DNA of 43,465 bases, taken from Sciscionella sediminilitoris (GTDB lineage: Bacteria; Actinomycetota; Actinomycetes; Mycobacteriales; Pseudonocardiaceae). The translations under genes were made by a program, and so were the position numbers. Shown in pieces: positions 24,338 to 32,719 of the stretch (position 1 is the stretch's first letter; every line of letters starts with the position of its first letter). The notes beneath the pieces were generated by a model, which saw only the letters and a program-made list of their open reading frames with translations, ran no database searches and was not told the DNA's origin. The stretch spans positions 1 through 43,465 of the forward strand of contig NZ_JALM01000001.1 of the NCBI RefSeq assembly GCF_000737195.2, in the 5' to 3' direction.

Positions 24338-25656
24338 GCGGCACCGAGGCCGCCGTGCCGCCGCGAACCCTGCTCAAGGTGTCGCTCGTCTGTTTCCTCG
24401 CCTGGGTTTTCTCGGTCTACGACTACACCCTGTTCGGCACCCTGCTCCCGAAGATCGCCGAGGAATTCGGCTGGAGCACTGCGACGGCAACGAACATCGC
24501 CACCCTGGTCACGGTCGGAACCTTCGTGGTCGCCCTGGCCGTCGGCCCCCTGCTCGATCGGGTCGGCCGCAAACGTGCACTGGTGATCACGATCGTCGGC
24601 GCGGGGTTGAGCTCCGGGTTCACCGGGCTGGCGGCGGGCGCGGTTTCACTGGTGTTCATCCGGGCGTTCTCCGGCTTCGGCTATTCCGAGGAACTGGTCA
24701 ACACCGTCTACCTCAACGAGTTGTACGGCAAGGCGCGCAGGCGCGGGTTCATGTACAGCTTCGTGCAGAGCGGGTGGCCGGTCGGCGCGCTCGTCGCCGC
24801 GGGCCTGACCGCCGTGTTGCTCCCGGTCGTCGGCTGGCGGTGGTGCTTCGTCATCGCCATGGTGCCCTCGATCCTCGTCGCGCTGCTTGCCACGCGGCTG
24901 CCGGAATCCCCGGTGTTCGTCGCGCTTTCCCGGGTGCGTGCACTGCGCGCCGAAGGCAAGACCGAGCAGGCCGATGCGCTCGCGGCCGAGGCAGGACTCG
25001 AACTGGGCGCGGCGAACAAGGCACGGTTGCGTGATGTGTTCGCTCCGGGGCTTCGCGGGCACACCGTGTGCCTTTCGCTCGCGTGGCTGTTCAACTGGAT
25101 GGCCATTCAGGTGTTCTCGGTCCTCGGCACCACCGTGCTCACCGAGGCCAAGCACGTCTCGTTCGACAACGCCCTGCTCGTGCTCGTGCTCGCGAACGCG
25201 GTCGGTTTCGCCGGTTACCTTTTCCACGGCTGGCTCGGTGATCGGGTCAACCGGCGCACGGTGATCATCATCGGCTGGCTGCTCGGCGCGGTGTGCAGCG
25301 CGGCCATGCTGCTCGGACCGGCCAGCGAGGGCTTCGTGATCGCGTTCTACGCCCTTTCCCTGTTCTTCCTCAACGGCCCGTATTCGGCGTTGCTGTACTA
25401 CATGGGCGAGTCCTTCCCCGCGCAGGTGCGCGGGCTCGGCCCGAACGTCGCGCACACCATGGGGCCGGTCGGGGCGATCCTGGGATCCCTGCTGCTGACC
25501 GGTTTGCTTTCGGCGGGAGCCGGCATGATCACCGCCGCGCTCGTCACCGGATCGGCCTGCCTGCTCGCGTCCGGGCTCGCCATGCTCGGTACCCGCAGGG
25601 TCGAGCAGGCCGGCGAACCACTCCCGACACCGACAGACGAAGGACTGCGTATATGA
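24334..25656 (+). CDS. MFS transporter
   Basis: 440 residues with about twelve hydrophobic segments, beginning [27 protein letters not shown]. The loop 2-3 signature of the superfamily is [14 protein letters not shown], with a second half-copy [14 protein letters not shown] after helix 8. LPESPVF follows helix 6, as in metabolite:H+ symporters. The ATG overlaps the stop of the hydrolase gene (ATGA), and the stop overlaps the start of the first SDR (ATATGA), so it is embedded in the operon. It probably imports the compound that the operon degrades. The substrate is unknown. Confidence 0.9.
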   Translation: MSGTEAAVPPRTLLKVSLVCFLAWVFSVYDYTLFGTLLPKIAEEFGWSTATATNIATLVTVGTFVVALAVGPLLDRVGRKRALVITIVGAGLSSGFTGLAAGAVSLVFIRAFSGFGYSEELVNTVYLNELYGKARRRGFMYSFVQSGWPVGALVAAGLTAVLLPVVGWRWCFVIAMVPSILVALLATRLPESPVFVALSRVRALRAEGKTEQADALAAEAGLELGAANKARLRDVFAPGLRGHTVCLSLAWLFNWMAIQVFSVLGTTVLTEAKHVSFDNALLVLVLANAVGFAGYLFHGWLGDRVNRRTVIIIGWLLGAVCSAAMLLGPASEGFVIAFYALSLFFLNGPYSALLYYMGESFPAQVRGLGPNVAHTMGPVGAILGSLLLTGLLSAGAGMITAALVTGSACLLASGLAMLGTRRVEQAGEPLPTPTDEGLRI

Positions 25657-26435
25657 CACCGCGCGACGACGGACTCGAAGGCAAGGTCGCGATCATCACC
25701 GGGGCCGCGAGCGGCATCGGGCGCGCGCTCGGGCTGGCCTACGCGCGAGCGGGCGCGATCAGTGTGCTCGGCTACCACCCCGGCGACCCGCACGACGCCG
25801 ATGCGGTCGTCGAGGAGATCCACGCCGAGGGCGGCACCGCCTGCGCGGTCGCGGCCGATGTCCGCGATCCGGACCAGACCGAGACGCTGGCCCGGGAGGC
25901 GGTGCGGCGCTACGGACGGCTCGACATCGCCGTGGCCGCGGCCGGGGTGCTGCGCAGGGCTCCGCTCGCGGAACTGAACGATTCGGCGTGGTACGAGATG
26001 CTTTCGGTGGATCTCACCGGGGTGCTGCGCACCTTCCGCGCGGCCGCCTCGGTGATGACCGGCCCCGGCGCCATGGTCGCGGTCTCCTCGATCGCGGGCG
26101 GGGTCTACGGCTGGGACGAGCACACGCACTACGCCGCGGCGAAATCCGGACTGCTCGGGTTGTGCCGCTCGCTCGCTGTCGAGCTCGCTCCGCGCGGGAT
26201 CCGGGTCAACACGGTGATTCCCGGGCTGATCGAAAGCCCGCAGTCGCTGGATCCGGTCAACTCACTCGGCCCGGACGGGCTTGCCGAGGCAGGCGCGGCG
26301 ATCCCGCTGGGCCGGGTCGGGACCACCGAGGAAGCCGCGCGCACCATCCGATTCCTCACCAGCGAGGACGCCGCATACGTCACCGGAGCCCAGCTCGTCG
26401 TCGATGGTGGCCTGACCGTCCGCTGGCCGAGCTGA
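25653..26435 (+). CDS. Short-chain dehydrogenase/reductase
   Basis: 260 residues. Classical SDR: cofactor motif TGAASGIGRAL at about residues 17-27, VAAAGVL in place of the usual NNAG, catalytic Ser in VSSIAGG and YAAAKSG (YxxxK). NAD(P)-dependent oxidation or reduction of an alcohol/ketone is expected. The GC-rich end VTGAQLVVDGGLTV is typical. The ATG overlaps the MFS stop. It is the first of two SDRs in the operon and shares little beyond the family motifs with the second, so they probably catalyse different steps. Confidence 0.92.
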   Translation: MTPRDDGLEGKVAIITGAASGIGRALGLAYARAGAISVLGYHPGDPHDADAVVEEIHAEGGTACAVAADVRDPDQTETLAREAVRRYGRLDIAVAAAGVLRRAPLAELNDSAWYEMLSVDLTGVLRTFRAAASVMTGPGAMVAVSSIAGGVYGWDEHTHYAAAKSGLLGLCRSLAVELAPRGIRVNTVIPGLIESPQSLDPVNSLGPDGLAEAGAAIPLGRVGTTEEAARTIRFLTSEDAAYVTGAQLVVDGGLTVRWPS

Positions 26436-26445
26436 AGGAGCGAAC

Positions 26446-27198
26446 ATGCCGCACGTACTCAAGTCGAACACCGCGATCGTCACCGGCGCCGCGAGCGGGA
26501 TCGGGGCCGCGATCGCCGAGGCCTATGCGGCCGAGGGCGCCGACCTCGTCCTCGCCGACCTCGACCGGGACGGCGCCGAGCGCACCGCGGCCCGTGCCCG
26601 CGAGTTCGGCGTGCGGGCGAGCGCCGTCCAGGTCGATCTGACCGATGCCAAGGCGACCGAGAAACTGGTCGCCGAGGCCGAAACCACCCTCGGACACATC
26701 GACATCCTGGTCAACAGCGCGGGAATGCTCACCGAGGTTCCGCTGATCGAGATGCCCGTACGGACCTGGGACGAGATGATCGCCGCCGATCTGCGCAGCG
26801 TGTTCCTGTGCTGCCGGTGGACCGCGCCGCGCATGGTGCGCCGGGGAACCGGTCGCATCATCAACATCGCCTCGCAGCTGGGCATCAAGGGCGGCGAAGG
26901 CCTCGTACACTATTCGGCGGCCAAAGCGGGAGTCATCGGCCTGACCAAGGCGCTCGCCCGCGAACTGGCCCCGTCCGGGGTCCTGGTGAACGCCATCGCC
27001 CCCGGACCGATCGAAACCCCGCTCGTGGACGGCATCAGCGCGGACTGGAAACAGGCCAAACAAGCCGAACTGCCGCTCGGCCGATTCGGCGTGCCCGCCG
27101 AGATCGCCCCGAGTGCGGTACTGCTGGCCGGAAATCCCTCCGGAAACCTGTATGTCGGCCAGGTGCTCGGGCCCAACAGCGGCGATGTGATGCCCTGA
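26446..27198 (+). CDS. Short-chain dehydrogenase/reductase
   Basis: 250 residues. Cofactor motif TGAASGIGAAI, acidic LADLDRD after beta-2 (suggests NAD preference), NSAG motif, catalytic IASQLG and YSAAKAG. The C-terminal tail GPNSGDVMP is unusual, since most relatives end with a Gly-rich VDGG segment. AAGGAG stands 6 bases before the ATG. It follows the first SDR by 10 bases in the same operon. The exact reaction is unknown. Confidence 0.92.
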   Translation: MPHVLKSNTAIVTGAASGIGAAIAEAYAAEGADLVLADLDRDGAERTAARAREFGVRASAVQVDLTDAKATEKLVAEAETTLGHIDILVNSAGMLTEVPLIEMPVRTWDEMIAADLRSVFLCCRWTAPRMVRRGTGRIINIASQLGIKGGEGLVHYSAAKAGVIGLTKALARELAPSGVLVNAIAPGPIETPLVDGISADWKQAKQAELPLGRFGVPAEIAPSAVLLAGNPSGNLYVGQVLGPNSGDVMP

Positions 27199-27215
27199 CG
27201 ACGCGGAGCGATGCG

Positions 27216-27725
27216 ATGTGTGGAGCGTGCGGGACCGGAATCGCGGCCGCGCCATGGGAAACCCAGCTCGTCGGCGAAGGCCCGCGAGCCGGCCGCGCCC
27301 TTGCCGCCGCCGCGACACGGGCGACCGGAGCACGGATCACCGTGCGAACCTGGGGCGCGGCCGGATTCGTCAGTCAGGCCCGCACCGCTCCCCTGCGCAC
27401 TCATCCGAACCTCGAATCGCTGTGCCACGCCCTGCTTCCCGCGCTGCGGCTCGGTCTCCCCGAGCCCGCGGGGAGCATGGCACGACGGCTCGTGGTCCCG
27501 CTGCCCGGTGAGGTCGATGTGCCCGGCCTGACCGTCTGGTCCGCCCTGGCCGCGAGCAGCGGCGCCGCGAGCATCGCTTTGTGCGGCCCGATATCGCGGC
27601 AGTCGGCCCGGATCCACGGCAGACTGCTGCTCGAACCAAGCGCAGAACCCGGCTGGCGGGTGGCGATCACCGCGCCATGCGCCGAGGAATGCGCGCACAG
27701 CCTGCAAAACTTCCTGTCGCCCTAG
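27216..27725 (+). CDS. Hypothetical protein with N-terminal CxxC
   Basis: 169 residues. Not recognised. It starts MCGACGTG (Cys2, Cys5) and ends with CAEEC near residue 158-162, so a metal or redox site built from both ends is possible. The middle is Ala/Leu-rich with no membrane segment (RALAAAATRATGARITVRTWGAAGF, RRLVVPLPGEVDVPGLTVWSALAASSG). The ATG at 27216 was chosen because GGAG lies 7 bases upstream and the start is 18 bases after the SDR stop. Longer in-frame starts lie inside the SDR. It is the last gene of the LacI-controlled operon, so a part in that pathway is likely. Confidence 0.65.
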   Translation: MCGACGTGIAAAPWETQLVGEGPRAGRALAAAATRATGARITVRTWGAAGFVSQARTAPLRTHPNLESLCHALLPALRLGLPEPAGSMARRLVVPLPGEVDVPGLTVWSALAASSGAASIALCGPISRQSARIHGRLLLEPSAEPGWRVAITAPCAEECAHSLQNFLSP

Positions 27726-27768
27726 TGCCCGAACAGGACGAGGTTTCGCGATCCGGTGACCTGGGCAT

Positions 27769-27788
27769 CCCCCACCCTCACCGGGGGG
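27769..27788 (+). terminator. Stem-loop after the LacI-controlled operon
   Basis: CCCCC (27769-27773) and GGGGGG (27783-27788) can pair across a 9-base loop, 44 bases after the last gene of the operon. There is no T-run, so it could be a factor-dependent terminator or an RNA-end stabiliser rather than a simple intrinsic terminator. Confidence 0.4.
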
Positions 27789-27844
27789 CGACCCCGCATC
27801 CAGTATATCGGTTCTCAGGGGCGTCAACACCGTTCGCGAAAATC

Positions 27845-27872
27845 TGTGGACAACCTGGATCGCTGTGGATAG
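27845..27872. promoter_or_regulatory. DnaA-box-like pair upstream of the DUF222 gene
   Basis: TGTGGACAA (27845-27853) is the reverse of the actinobacterial DnaA box TTGTCCACA. TGTGGATAG (27864-27872) is one base from a second. They have the same orientation and are 19 bases apart. The flank to 27979 is markedly AT-richer than the rest of the window. Two boxes are too few for a replication origin, so a regulatory or incidental role is more likely. Confidence 0.35.
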
Positions 27873-27979
27873 TTCGGCATACACACGAGATTTTCCAACC
27901 CATTTGTGCTGGAATTTGAAAACTAGCTTTCCGAGGTTTCCCATTTGGCCATTAACGATATTTCTGCTATCATTGATCC

Positions 27980-29122
27980 ATGAACACTGGGGACGATGAC
28001 GGCGAACTTTTGGACCGGTTGTGCGCATATGACCGCATGCAGGCCACTTTGGACGCCGCTGTACTGGATCGTACGTATGCGCTGTGGCGTGCACAGTGTC
28101 GGTATGTCGACGATCATCCGCTGGACTCGGTGATCGAGGAGATGCGGCTGGTGCGCAATATTCCACGCGGCCGGGCGATCGACACCGTGGAGACCGCGAT
28201 CTTTCTGCACGAGCACATGCCAGGAGCGCTGACATGTATGCGCGAGGGGCTGTGGAATTTGTTCCACGCCTCGAAAGCGCGGAAAATTCTCGAAGGCCTC
28301 CCCGAGGAAGCGCTCGCAGCCGCGGACTCCCGGATCACTGAGCGGTTGCACGATAAGGGGCGCCCCAGGGAATGGGTTCGGTATGTGCGACGCCTCGCGG
28401 ACGGTCTGGCCCCGGAAGCGAAGGCCGCTCGTATCGCAGCGGCGCGGGCATCCCGGTATGTGTCGTTTCAAGAAGACGAGGACGGCACCGGCAGCATGTT
28501 CGCCCGGCTCCCCACCGAAGACCTGGCCGCCTGCCAGACACGGGTCGACAAGATCGCACGCTCATTACGCGGGCGCGGCGACTCGCGCACCCTCGACCAG
28601 CTCCGCGCGGACGTGGTGACTGACCTGCTGACCGGGCGCGAACAGCATTCCGGGGTTCGGGTCCTACTCAACGTGCACGTTCCACTCGGCGTCGCGCTCG
28701 AGATGAGCGACGAGTACTGCCGGATCAACGGATACGGTGAGATACCCGCCCACACGGCACAAGCCATGCTCGCCGATCCGCGCAACGCGGTCCGTAAGGT
28801 TCTCACCGACCCGGACACCGGCGTCATCCGCGGCCTGGGACGACGCCGATACCGGCCCAGCAAACGACAACGCGAATACGTTCGCCTCCGCGACCAGCGC
28901 TGCCGAGTCCCCGGTTGTCGCCGACCCATCGCCGAGATCGACCACGTCAGATCCTGGGCCCACAACGGCACAACGGACCCGCACAACCTTCAAGGCCTGT
29001 GCCGACTCGACCACAAGCTCAAATCGGTCCCCGGCTGGCACCACACACTCGACCATCGCACCGGCGAACTCGAAGTCACCACACCGAGCGGGCACACCTA
29101 CCGCAGCGACATAGCGGATTAG
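27980..29122 (+). CDS. DUF222/HNH-domain protein (13E12-type)
   Basis: 380 residues. The N-terminal DUF222 region (about 1-270, MQATLDAAVLDRTYALWRAQ, AIDTVETAIFLHEHMPGAL, TDLLTGREQH) is joined to a C-terminal HNH nuclease motif. The motif reads CRVPGCRRPIAEIDHVRSWAHNGTTDPHNLQGLCRLDHKLK, with two Cys, the DH pair, the HN and a late C-x3-H all present. Such genes are multi-copy in Mycobacteria and relatives, and their role is not established. The upstream 90 bases and the first third of the gene are less GC-rich and use more mixed third positions than neighbours, which suggests a different origin. It is convergent with the ThDP enzyme gene. Confidence 0.9.
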   Translation: MNTGDDDGELLDRLCAYDRMQATLDAAVLDRTYALWRAQCRYVDDHPLDSVIEEMRLVRNIPRGRAIDTVETAIFLHEHMPGALTCMREGLWNLFHASKARKILEGLPEEALAAADSRITERLHDKGRPREWVRYVRRLADGLAPEAKAARIAAARASRYVSFQEDEDGTGSMFARLPTEDLAACQTRVDKIARSLRGRGDSRTLDQLRADVVTDLLTGREQHSGVRVLLNVHVPLGVALEMSDEYCRINGYGEIPAHTAQAMLADPRNAVRKVLTDPDTGVIRGLGRRRYRPSKRQREYVRLRDQRCRVPGCRRPIAEIDHVRSWAHNGTTDPHNLQGLCRLDHKLKSVPGWHHTLDHRTGELEVTTPSGHTYRSDIAD

Positions 29123-29128
29123 GGTTGC

Positions 29129-30760
29129 TCAGCCGAAGGCCTCGGCGAGCCACCAGGCGCCACCGTCCTCGGCGATCTTGGCGTCCACCACGAGCGGCCC
29201 ACCCGGCCCGGCGGCGAGCCAGTCCCGCACGGTGTCCAGGTCCTCGCGGACGCGCACGGTGCACCCTTCGGCGCCGAATCCGCGGGCTATGGCGGCGATA
29301 TCAGTGTCCGGGAACCGCACGGTTTCCAGGTCGGATCCCGCACTGAAGTGATGCACCTCGGCACCGTAGGCGGCGTCGTTGTAGACCACGATGAGCATCG
29401 GGATCCCCAGTCGCACCACGGTTTCCAGTTCCGCCACGGCCATGTGGAACCCGCCGTCGCCGAGCGCGGCCACCGGGATCCGGTCCGGGCGGGCGAGCGC
29501 GGAACCGATCGCGGTGGCCAGCCCGAGCCCGATCGACTGGAAGGCCTGGGTGAAACAGAAGCCGTATTCATCGGGCACCCGCAGATACGCGCTGGGATAC
29601 CCCATGAAGTTGCCGGAGTCGATGGACACGATGCGTTCGGTGGGTAGCAGTTCGTCGAGCGCGATGCTCAGGGTGCGCGGATCGATCCGGCCCGGCGCGG
29701 TGATCTCGGGATACGGTTCGGCGCCGACCCAGCCGCTTTCCGCGATGCGCGCGCGGATCTCCTCGGTGCGGTACCCGCTCGCCCGATGGCCGCGGGCGCC
29801 GAGCTCGGTGCGCAGATCCGCGCAGGTGCTCGCCACGTCACCGAGCACCGCGAGCGCCACCGGGAAGTACGCGCCGAACGCCGCCTGGTCCACATCGACG
29901 TGCACAAGTTTGGCTTGCGTGCCAAGCAGTTTGCCGTGCCGTGTGGTCCAGTTGTTCAGTGCGGCACCCCAGCCGACGATCAGATCGGCCTCCGCGATCA
30001 GTTCCGCGGTGAGTGTTCCGGAGAATCCGCCGGAGATCCCGAGCGCGAAGGGATCCCCGGTGAAGAGCCCGTTCGCGACGGCGGAGGTGGCCAGCAACGC
30101 GCCGCTTTCCTCCGCGAGCGCGCGCAGCCCCGCCCCGGAACCACGCGCGCCCCGCCCGGCGATGAACACCGGCCGGTCCGCGGCGGCGAGCAGATCGGCG
30201 AGCGCGGTGACCGATTCCGCCGCCGGGCGCACGGTTTTCGGGGCGGCCACGGTGTTCGGCCCCGGTTCGGGAACCGATTCGGCCTGTACATCGGTGGGCA
30301 CGCTGAGCACAACGGTCCGGCGCTGCTCGAGAGCGGTGCGGCAGGCGCGAACGGTGTCCGCCTCGGCGCTCGCGGCCGAATGCACGCGTTCGGCGACCGC
30401 ACCGACCGCGCGCACCATGGCGTCCTGGTCGATGCGGAAATTCGAGCGAACCGCGGCACCGGGCGTATCCGCGGTGAGCACGAGCATCGGGGTCCTGCTC
30501 TTGGCTGCCTCGCCGATCCCGGTGACCGCATTGCTGAGCCCGCAGCCCTGATGCGTGGTCACCACGGCGAGCCGTTCGGTCATCCGCGCGTAGGCATCGG
30601 CCATCGTCGCCGCGCCCATCTCGTGGCGTGCGGCGGTGAACGGAACCCCCTCGGCCCGCAAAGCGTTCGTCAGCGCGAAATTCCCGCTCCCGACCACACC
30701 GAATGCCTGCCCCGCACCGGATCCGGCGATCACGTGCGCGATCAGTTCAGCAACGTTCAT
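29129..30760 (-). CDS. ThDP-dependent enzyme (benzoylformate decarboxylase/ALS-like)
   Basis: 543 residues. Three-domain thiamine-diphosphate enzyme: the catalytic Glu segment is ARHEMGAATMADAYARM near residue 45, and the ThDP/Mg motif is GDGGFHMAVAELETVVRLGIPMLIVVYND (GDG to N). It lacks the FAD-site hallmarks of acetolactate synthase that I would expect, so a 2-oxoacid decarboxylase is the better guess. Its ATG overlaps the cyclase stop (ATGA). A cyclase-family hydrolase next to a ThDP decarboxylase recalls isatin hydrolase plus isatinate decarboxylase in indole-acetate catabolism, so an aryl-glyoxylate-type substrate is plausible. This is inference from pairing. Confidence 0.85.
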   Translation of the reverse strand: MNVAELIAHVIAGSGAGQAFGVVGSGNFALTNALRAEGVPFTAARHEMGAATMADAYARMTERLAVVTTHQGCGLSNAVTGIGEAAKSRTPMLVLTADTPGAAVRSNFRIDQDAMVRAVGAVAERVHSAASAEADTVRACRTALEQRRTVVLSVPTDVQAESVPEPGPNTVAAPKTVRPAAESVTALADLLAAADRPVFIAGRGARGSGAGLRALAEESGALLATSAVANGLFTGDPFALGISGGFSGTLTAELIAEADLIVGWGAALNNWTTRHGKLLGTQAKLVHVDVDQAAFGAYFPVALAVLGDVASTCADLRTELGARGHRASGYRTEEIRARIAESGWVGAEPYPEITAPGRIDPRTLSIALDELLPTERIVSIDSGNFMGYPSAYLRVPDEYGFCFTQAFQSIGLGLATAIGSALARPDRIPVAALGDGGFHMAVAELETVVRLGIPMLIVVYNDAAYGAEVHHFSAGSDLETVRFPDTDIAAIARGFGAEGCTVRVREDLDTVRDWLAAGPGGPLVVDAKIAEDGGAWWLAEAFG

Positions 30761-31530
30761 GCCCGCTCCACCAGGGCGAGCGCGCGAGCCGGGCTCCCGG
30801 AACCGCCCACGATCGGCAGCGGGCTCACCACCACGACGGCGCCGGTCGCGGGGAGCCGGGAAAGGTTCTGCAGTTGGGTGAGGCCGTATTTCCCGGCGCC
30901 GAGCAGCAGATCGTGACAGGGAAACGGCGGATCGAGTTCGAATCCGCGACCGGCATCGGTTCCCACGGTTTCCACCCCGACACCGGCGATCGGTGACTCG
31001 GCGAGATAACGCGCGCATTCCGGATCGATTCCCGGGGTGTGCGAACCGTTCTCGTCGGTGTTCAGGAATTCCTCGGTGTCCCCGGACCGCACGTCCCACC
31101 CGGTCCGGTAGAGCAGCCAGCCGCCCTCGGGGAGCGCGCCGTGCTCCTCCTCGAATGCGCGCACATCCTCGATGGTGAGCAGGAAATCCGGATCCTCGGC
31201 CGCTTTCCCGGACACATCGAGTACGACCGCGGGCCCGACCATGGAACCCAGCGGCATTCCCGCGATGTCCGCGCCGTCCTTGCCGGAGTACCAGTGCACC
31301 GGCGCGTCCACATGGGTACCCGAATGCTCACTGGTGTGAATGTTGTTGTGGTACCAGCGAGGTCCGCGGTCGTCGTAGCGGCTGACCTCTTCGAGCTCGA
31401 AGCCGAGCGTATTGGCGAACGGTTCGGGAAGCCGCAGGATCGGCGTCCCGGAATGCAACCGCGCGGTGAGATCCACGACCTCGACGGAGCCACCACGCAA
31501 TGCGGCGGACAGTTCGGTCAACACCGACAT
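30757..31530 (-). CDS. Cyclase-family hydrolase (kynurenine formamidase/isatin hydrolase fold)
   Basis: 257 residues. The family metal motif HxGTHxDxPxH is present as HSGTHVDAPVHW (about residue 70), and a second conserved stretch is LLYRTGWDVRSGDTEEF. Family members open lactam, formamide or related bonds using Mn or Zn. The length is as in isatin hydrolases. ATG 31530 has GGAGG 6 bases upstream. The gene lies 16 bases after the LLM gene and overlaps the ThDP gene. Its likely job in this operon is to hydrolyse a ring or amide product of the monooxygenase. Confidence 0.9.
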   Translation of the reverse strand: MSVLTELSAALRGGSVEVVDLTARLHSGTPILRLPEPFANTLGFELEEVSRYDDRGPRWYHNNIHTSEHSGTHVDAPVHWYSGKDGADIAGMPLGSMVGPAVVLDVSGKAAEDPDFLLTIEDVRAFEEEHGALPEGGWLLYRTGWDVRSGDTEEFLNTDENGSHTPGIDPECARYLAESPIAGVGVETVGTDAGRGFELDPPFPCHDLLLGAGKYGLTQLQNLSRLPATGAVVVVSPLPIVGGSGSPARALALVERA

Positions 31531-31546
31531 GGACAGCCTCCAGTTC

Positions 31547-32665
31547 TCATACCGTGGCGACTTCCGGGCGGGGAACCCGGATGCCTTTCGCCTCGAGCCG
31601 GGGAATGACCTCCGCGGCGAAGAATTCCAGTTCCGTCACGTAGTCCACAAAGGACAGAGTCATCCCGGCTAGCCCGGCGCGGGCGTACCGCTCGATCTCC
31701 GCGGCCACCTCGTCCGGGGTGCCGATCAGCGGGCAGGTGCCGTGCCCCGCGGCGAACCGGGAGCGGAAGGTGGCGAGCATGTCCTTGGTGAACGACTGCG
31801 CGTGCATCCCCTGCAGCCGCATGAGGTTGTCCACGGCTTCCCAGTCCGCGTACTCCTCGGCGTAGTAGTGCAGATAGTCCCGCGCCTCGGAGTGGCTGGA
31901 CCGGCAGACCACGTGCGCGGGCGACATCACGCCGACCTCGCGGCCGTATTCGGAGCGCGCCGATTCGGTCAGCTCGGCCACCACGCGCTCCCCCTCCGCC
32001 GGATCAGCGATGATGGTGAACACGAAATCCGCGTTGCGTGCGGCGAACGCGCGCCCCTGCTTGCTCGAACCCGCATTGAGGATCGGCAGGCTCGACCGCA
32101 CCGGTTTCGGCATGGATTCCACGCCACGCAGGGAAAAGAACCGGCCGTCCAGATCGAAGCGCCCCTCCCTGGTCCACAGCGCACGAACGTGGTCCCACCA
32201 TTCCTGGGCCATGGCGTACCGGTCGTCGTGCTCGCTGGGCAGCGCCACACCCATCGCCTCGTACTCGGGCTGGTTCCATCCCGCGACGATGTTCAGCCCC
32301 GCCCTGCCCTCGCCGACCTGATCGACGGTGGCCAGTTGTTTGGCGCTCACCACCGGATGATTGAACGCGGTGTGCACGGTCGCGAACACCACGATGCGCC
32401 GGGTGCTCGCCAGCAGGCCCGAGGCCCACGGGATCGGCTCGAGCACACCCTCGTGAAAGTTCGTCTCCCCGCCGTAACCGATCCAGCGCGCGATCGGCAG
32501 GATGAAATCGATCCCTGCCCGGTCGGCGAGCCGGGCAAGGCGCAGATTGTCCGGCCAGCTGGCGCTCCACCGCTCGGGAATTCTGGTCACCGCGAGTCCG
32601 CCGGTGCAGTTCGGGGAGAACAGCCCGAGCTTGAAGTCCCCGCCATCGCTGAGCGCGTTACCCAT
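31547..32665 (-). CDS. LLM-class flavin monooxygenase (RutA-like)
   Basis: 372 residues. Luciferase-like monooxygenase barrel: FKLGLFSPNCTGGL at the N-terminus, FILPIARWIGYGGETNFH, then VFATVHTAFNHPVVSAKQLATVDQVGEGRAGLNIVAGWNQPEYEAMGV and LPILNAGSSKQGRAFAARNADFVFT. This is the RutA/alkanesulfonate monooxygenase group, which uses reduced FMN and oxygen to cleave C-N or C-S bonds. No flavin reductase lies next to it. GAGGGAG precedes the ATG. It begins a tight set with the cyclase-family hydrolase and the ThDP enzyme. Ring opening of a nitrogen heterocycle is the best guess. Confidence 0.9.
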   Translation of the reverse strand: MGNALSDGGDFKLGLFSPNCTGGLAVTRIPERWSASWPDNLRLARLADRAGIDFILPIARWIGYGGETNFHEGVLEPIPWASGLLASTRRIVVFATVHTAFNHPVVSAKQLATVDQVGEGRAGLNIVAGWNQPEYEAMGVALPSEHDDRYAMAQEWWDHVRALWTREGRFDLDGRFFSLRGVESMPKPVRSSLPILNAGSSKQGRAFAARNADFVFTIIADPAEGERVVAELTESARSEYGREVGVMSPAHVVCRSSHSEARDYLHYYAEEYADWEAVDNLMRLQGMHAQSFTKDMLATFRSRFAAGHGTCPLIGTPDEVAAEIERYARAGLAGMTLSFVDYVTELEFFAAEVIPRLEAKGIRVPRPEVATV

Positions 32666-32719
32666 ACCGGCTCCCTCGCAGCGTTATTGCGTCACGATGA
32701 CCGTCGTCACTGTTGCGCA

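Noticed and set aside
27845-27979. Replication origin at the DnaA-box-like words
   Set aside because: Only one exact and one near-match box, no dnaA/dnaN neighbours and no box cluster.
27980-29122. Phage, group II intron or homing element at the HNH gene
   Set aside because: No reverse transcriptase, integrase, phage gene or target duplication nearby. The DUF222-HNH fusion is a normal chromosomal family in these bacteria.
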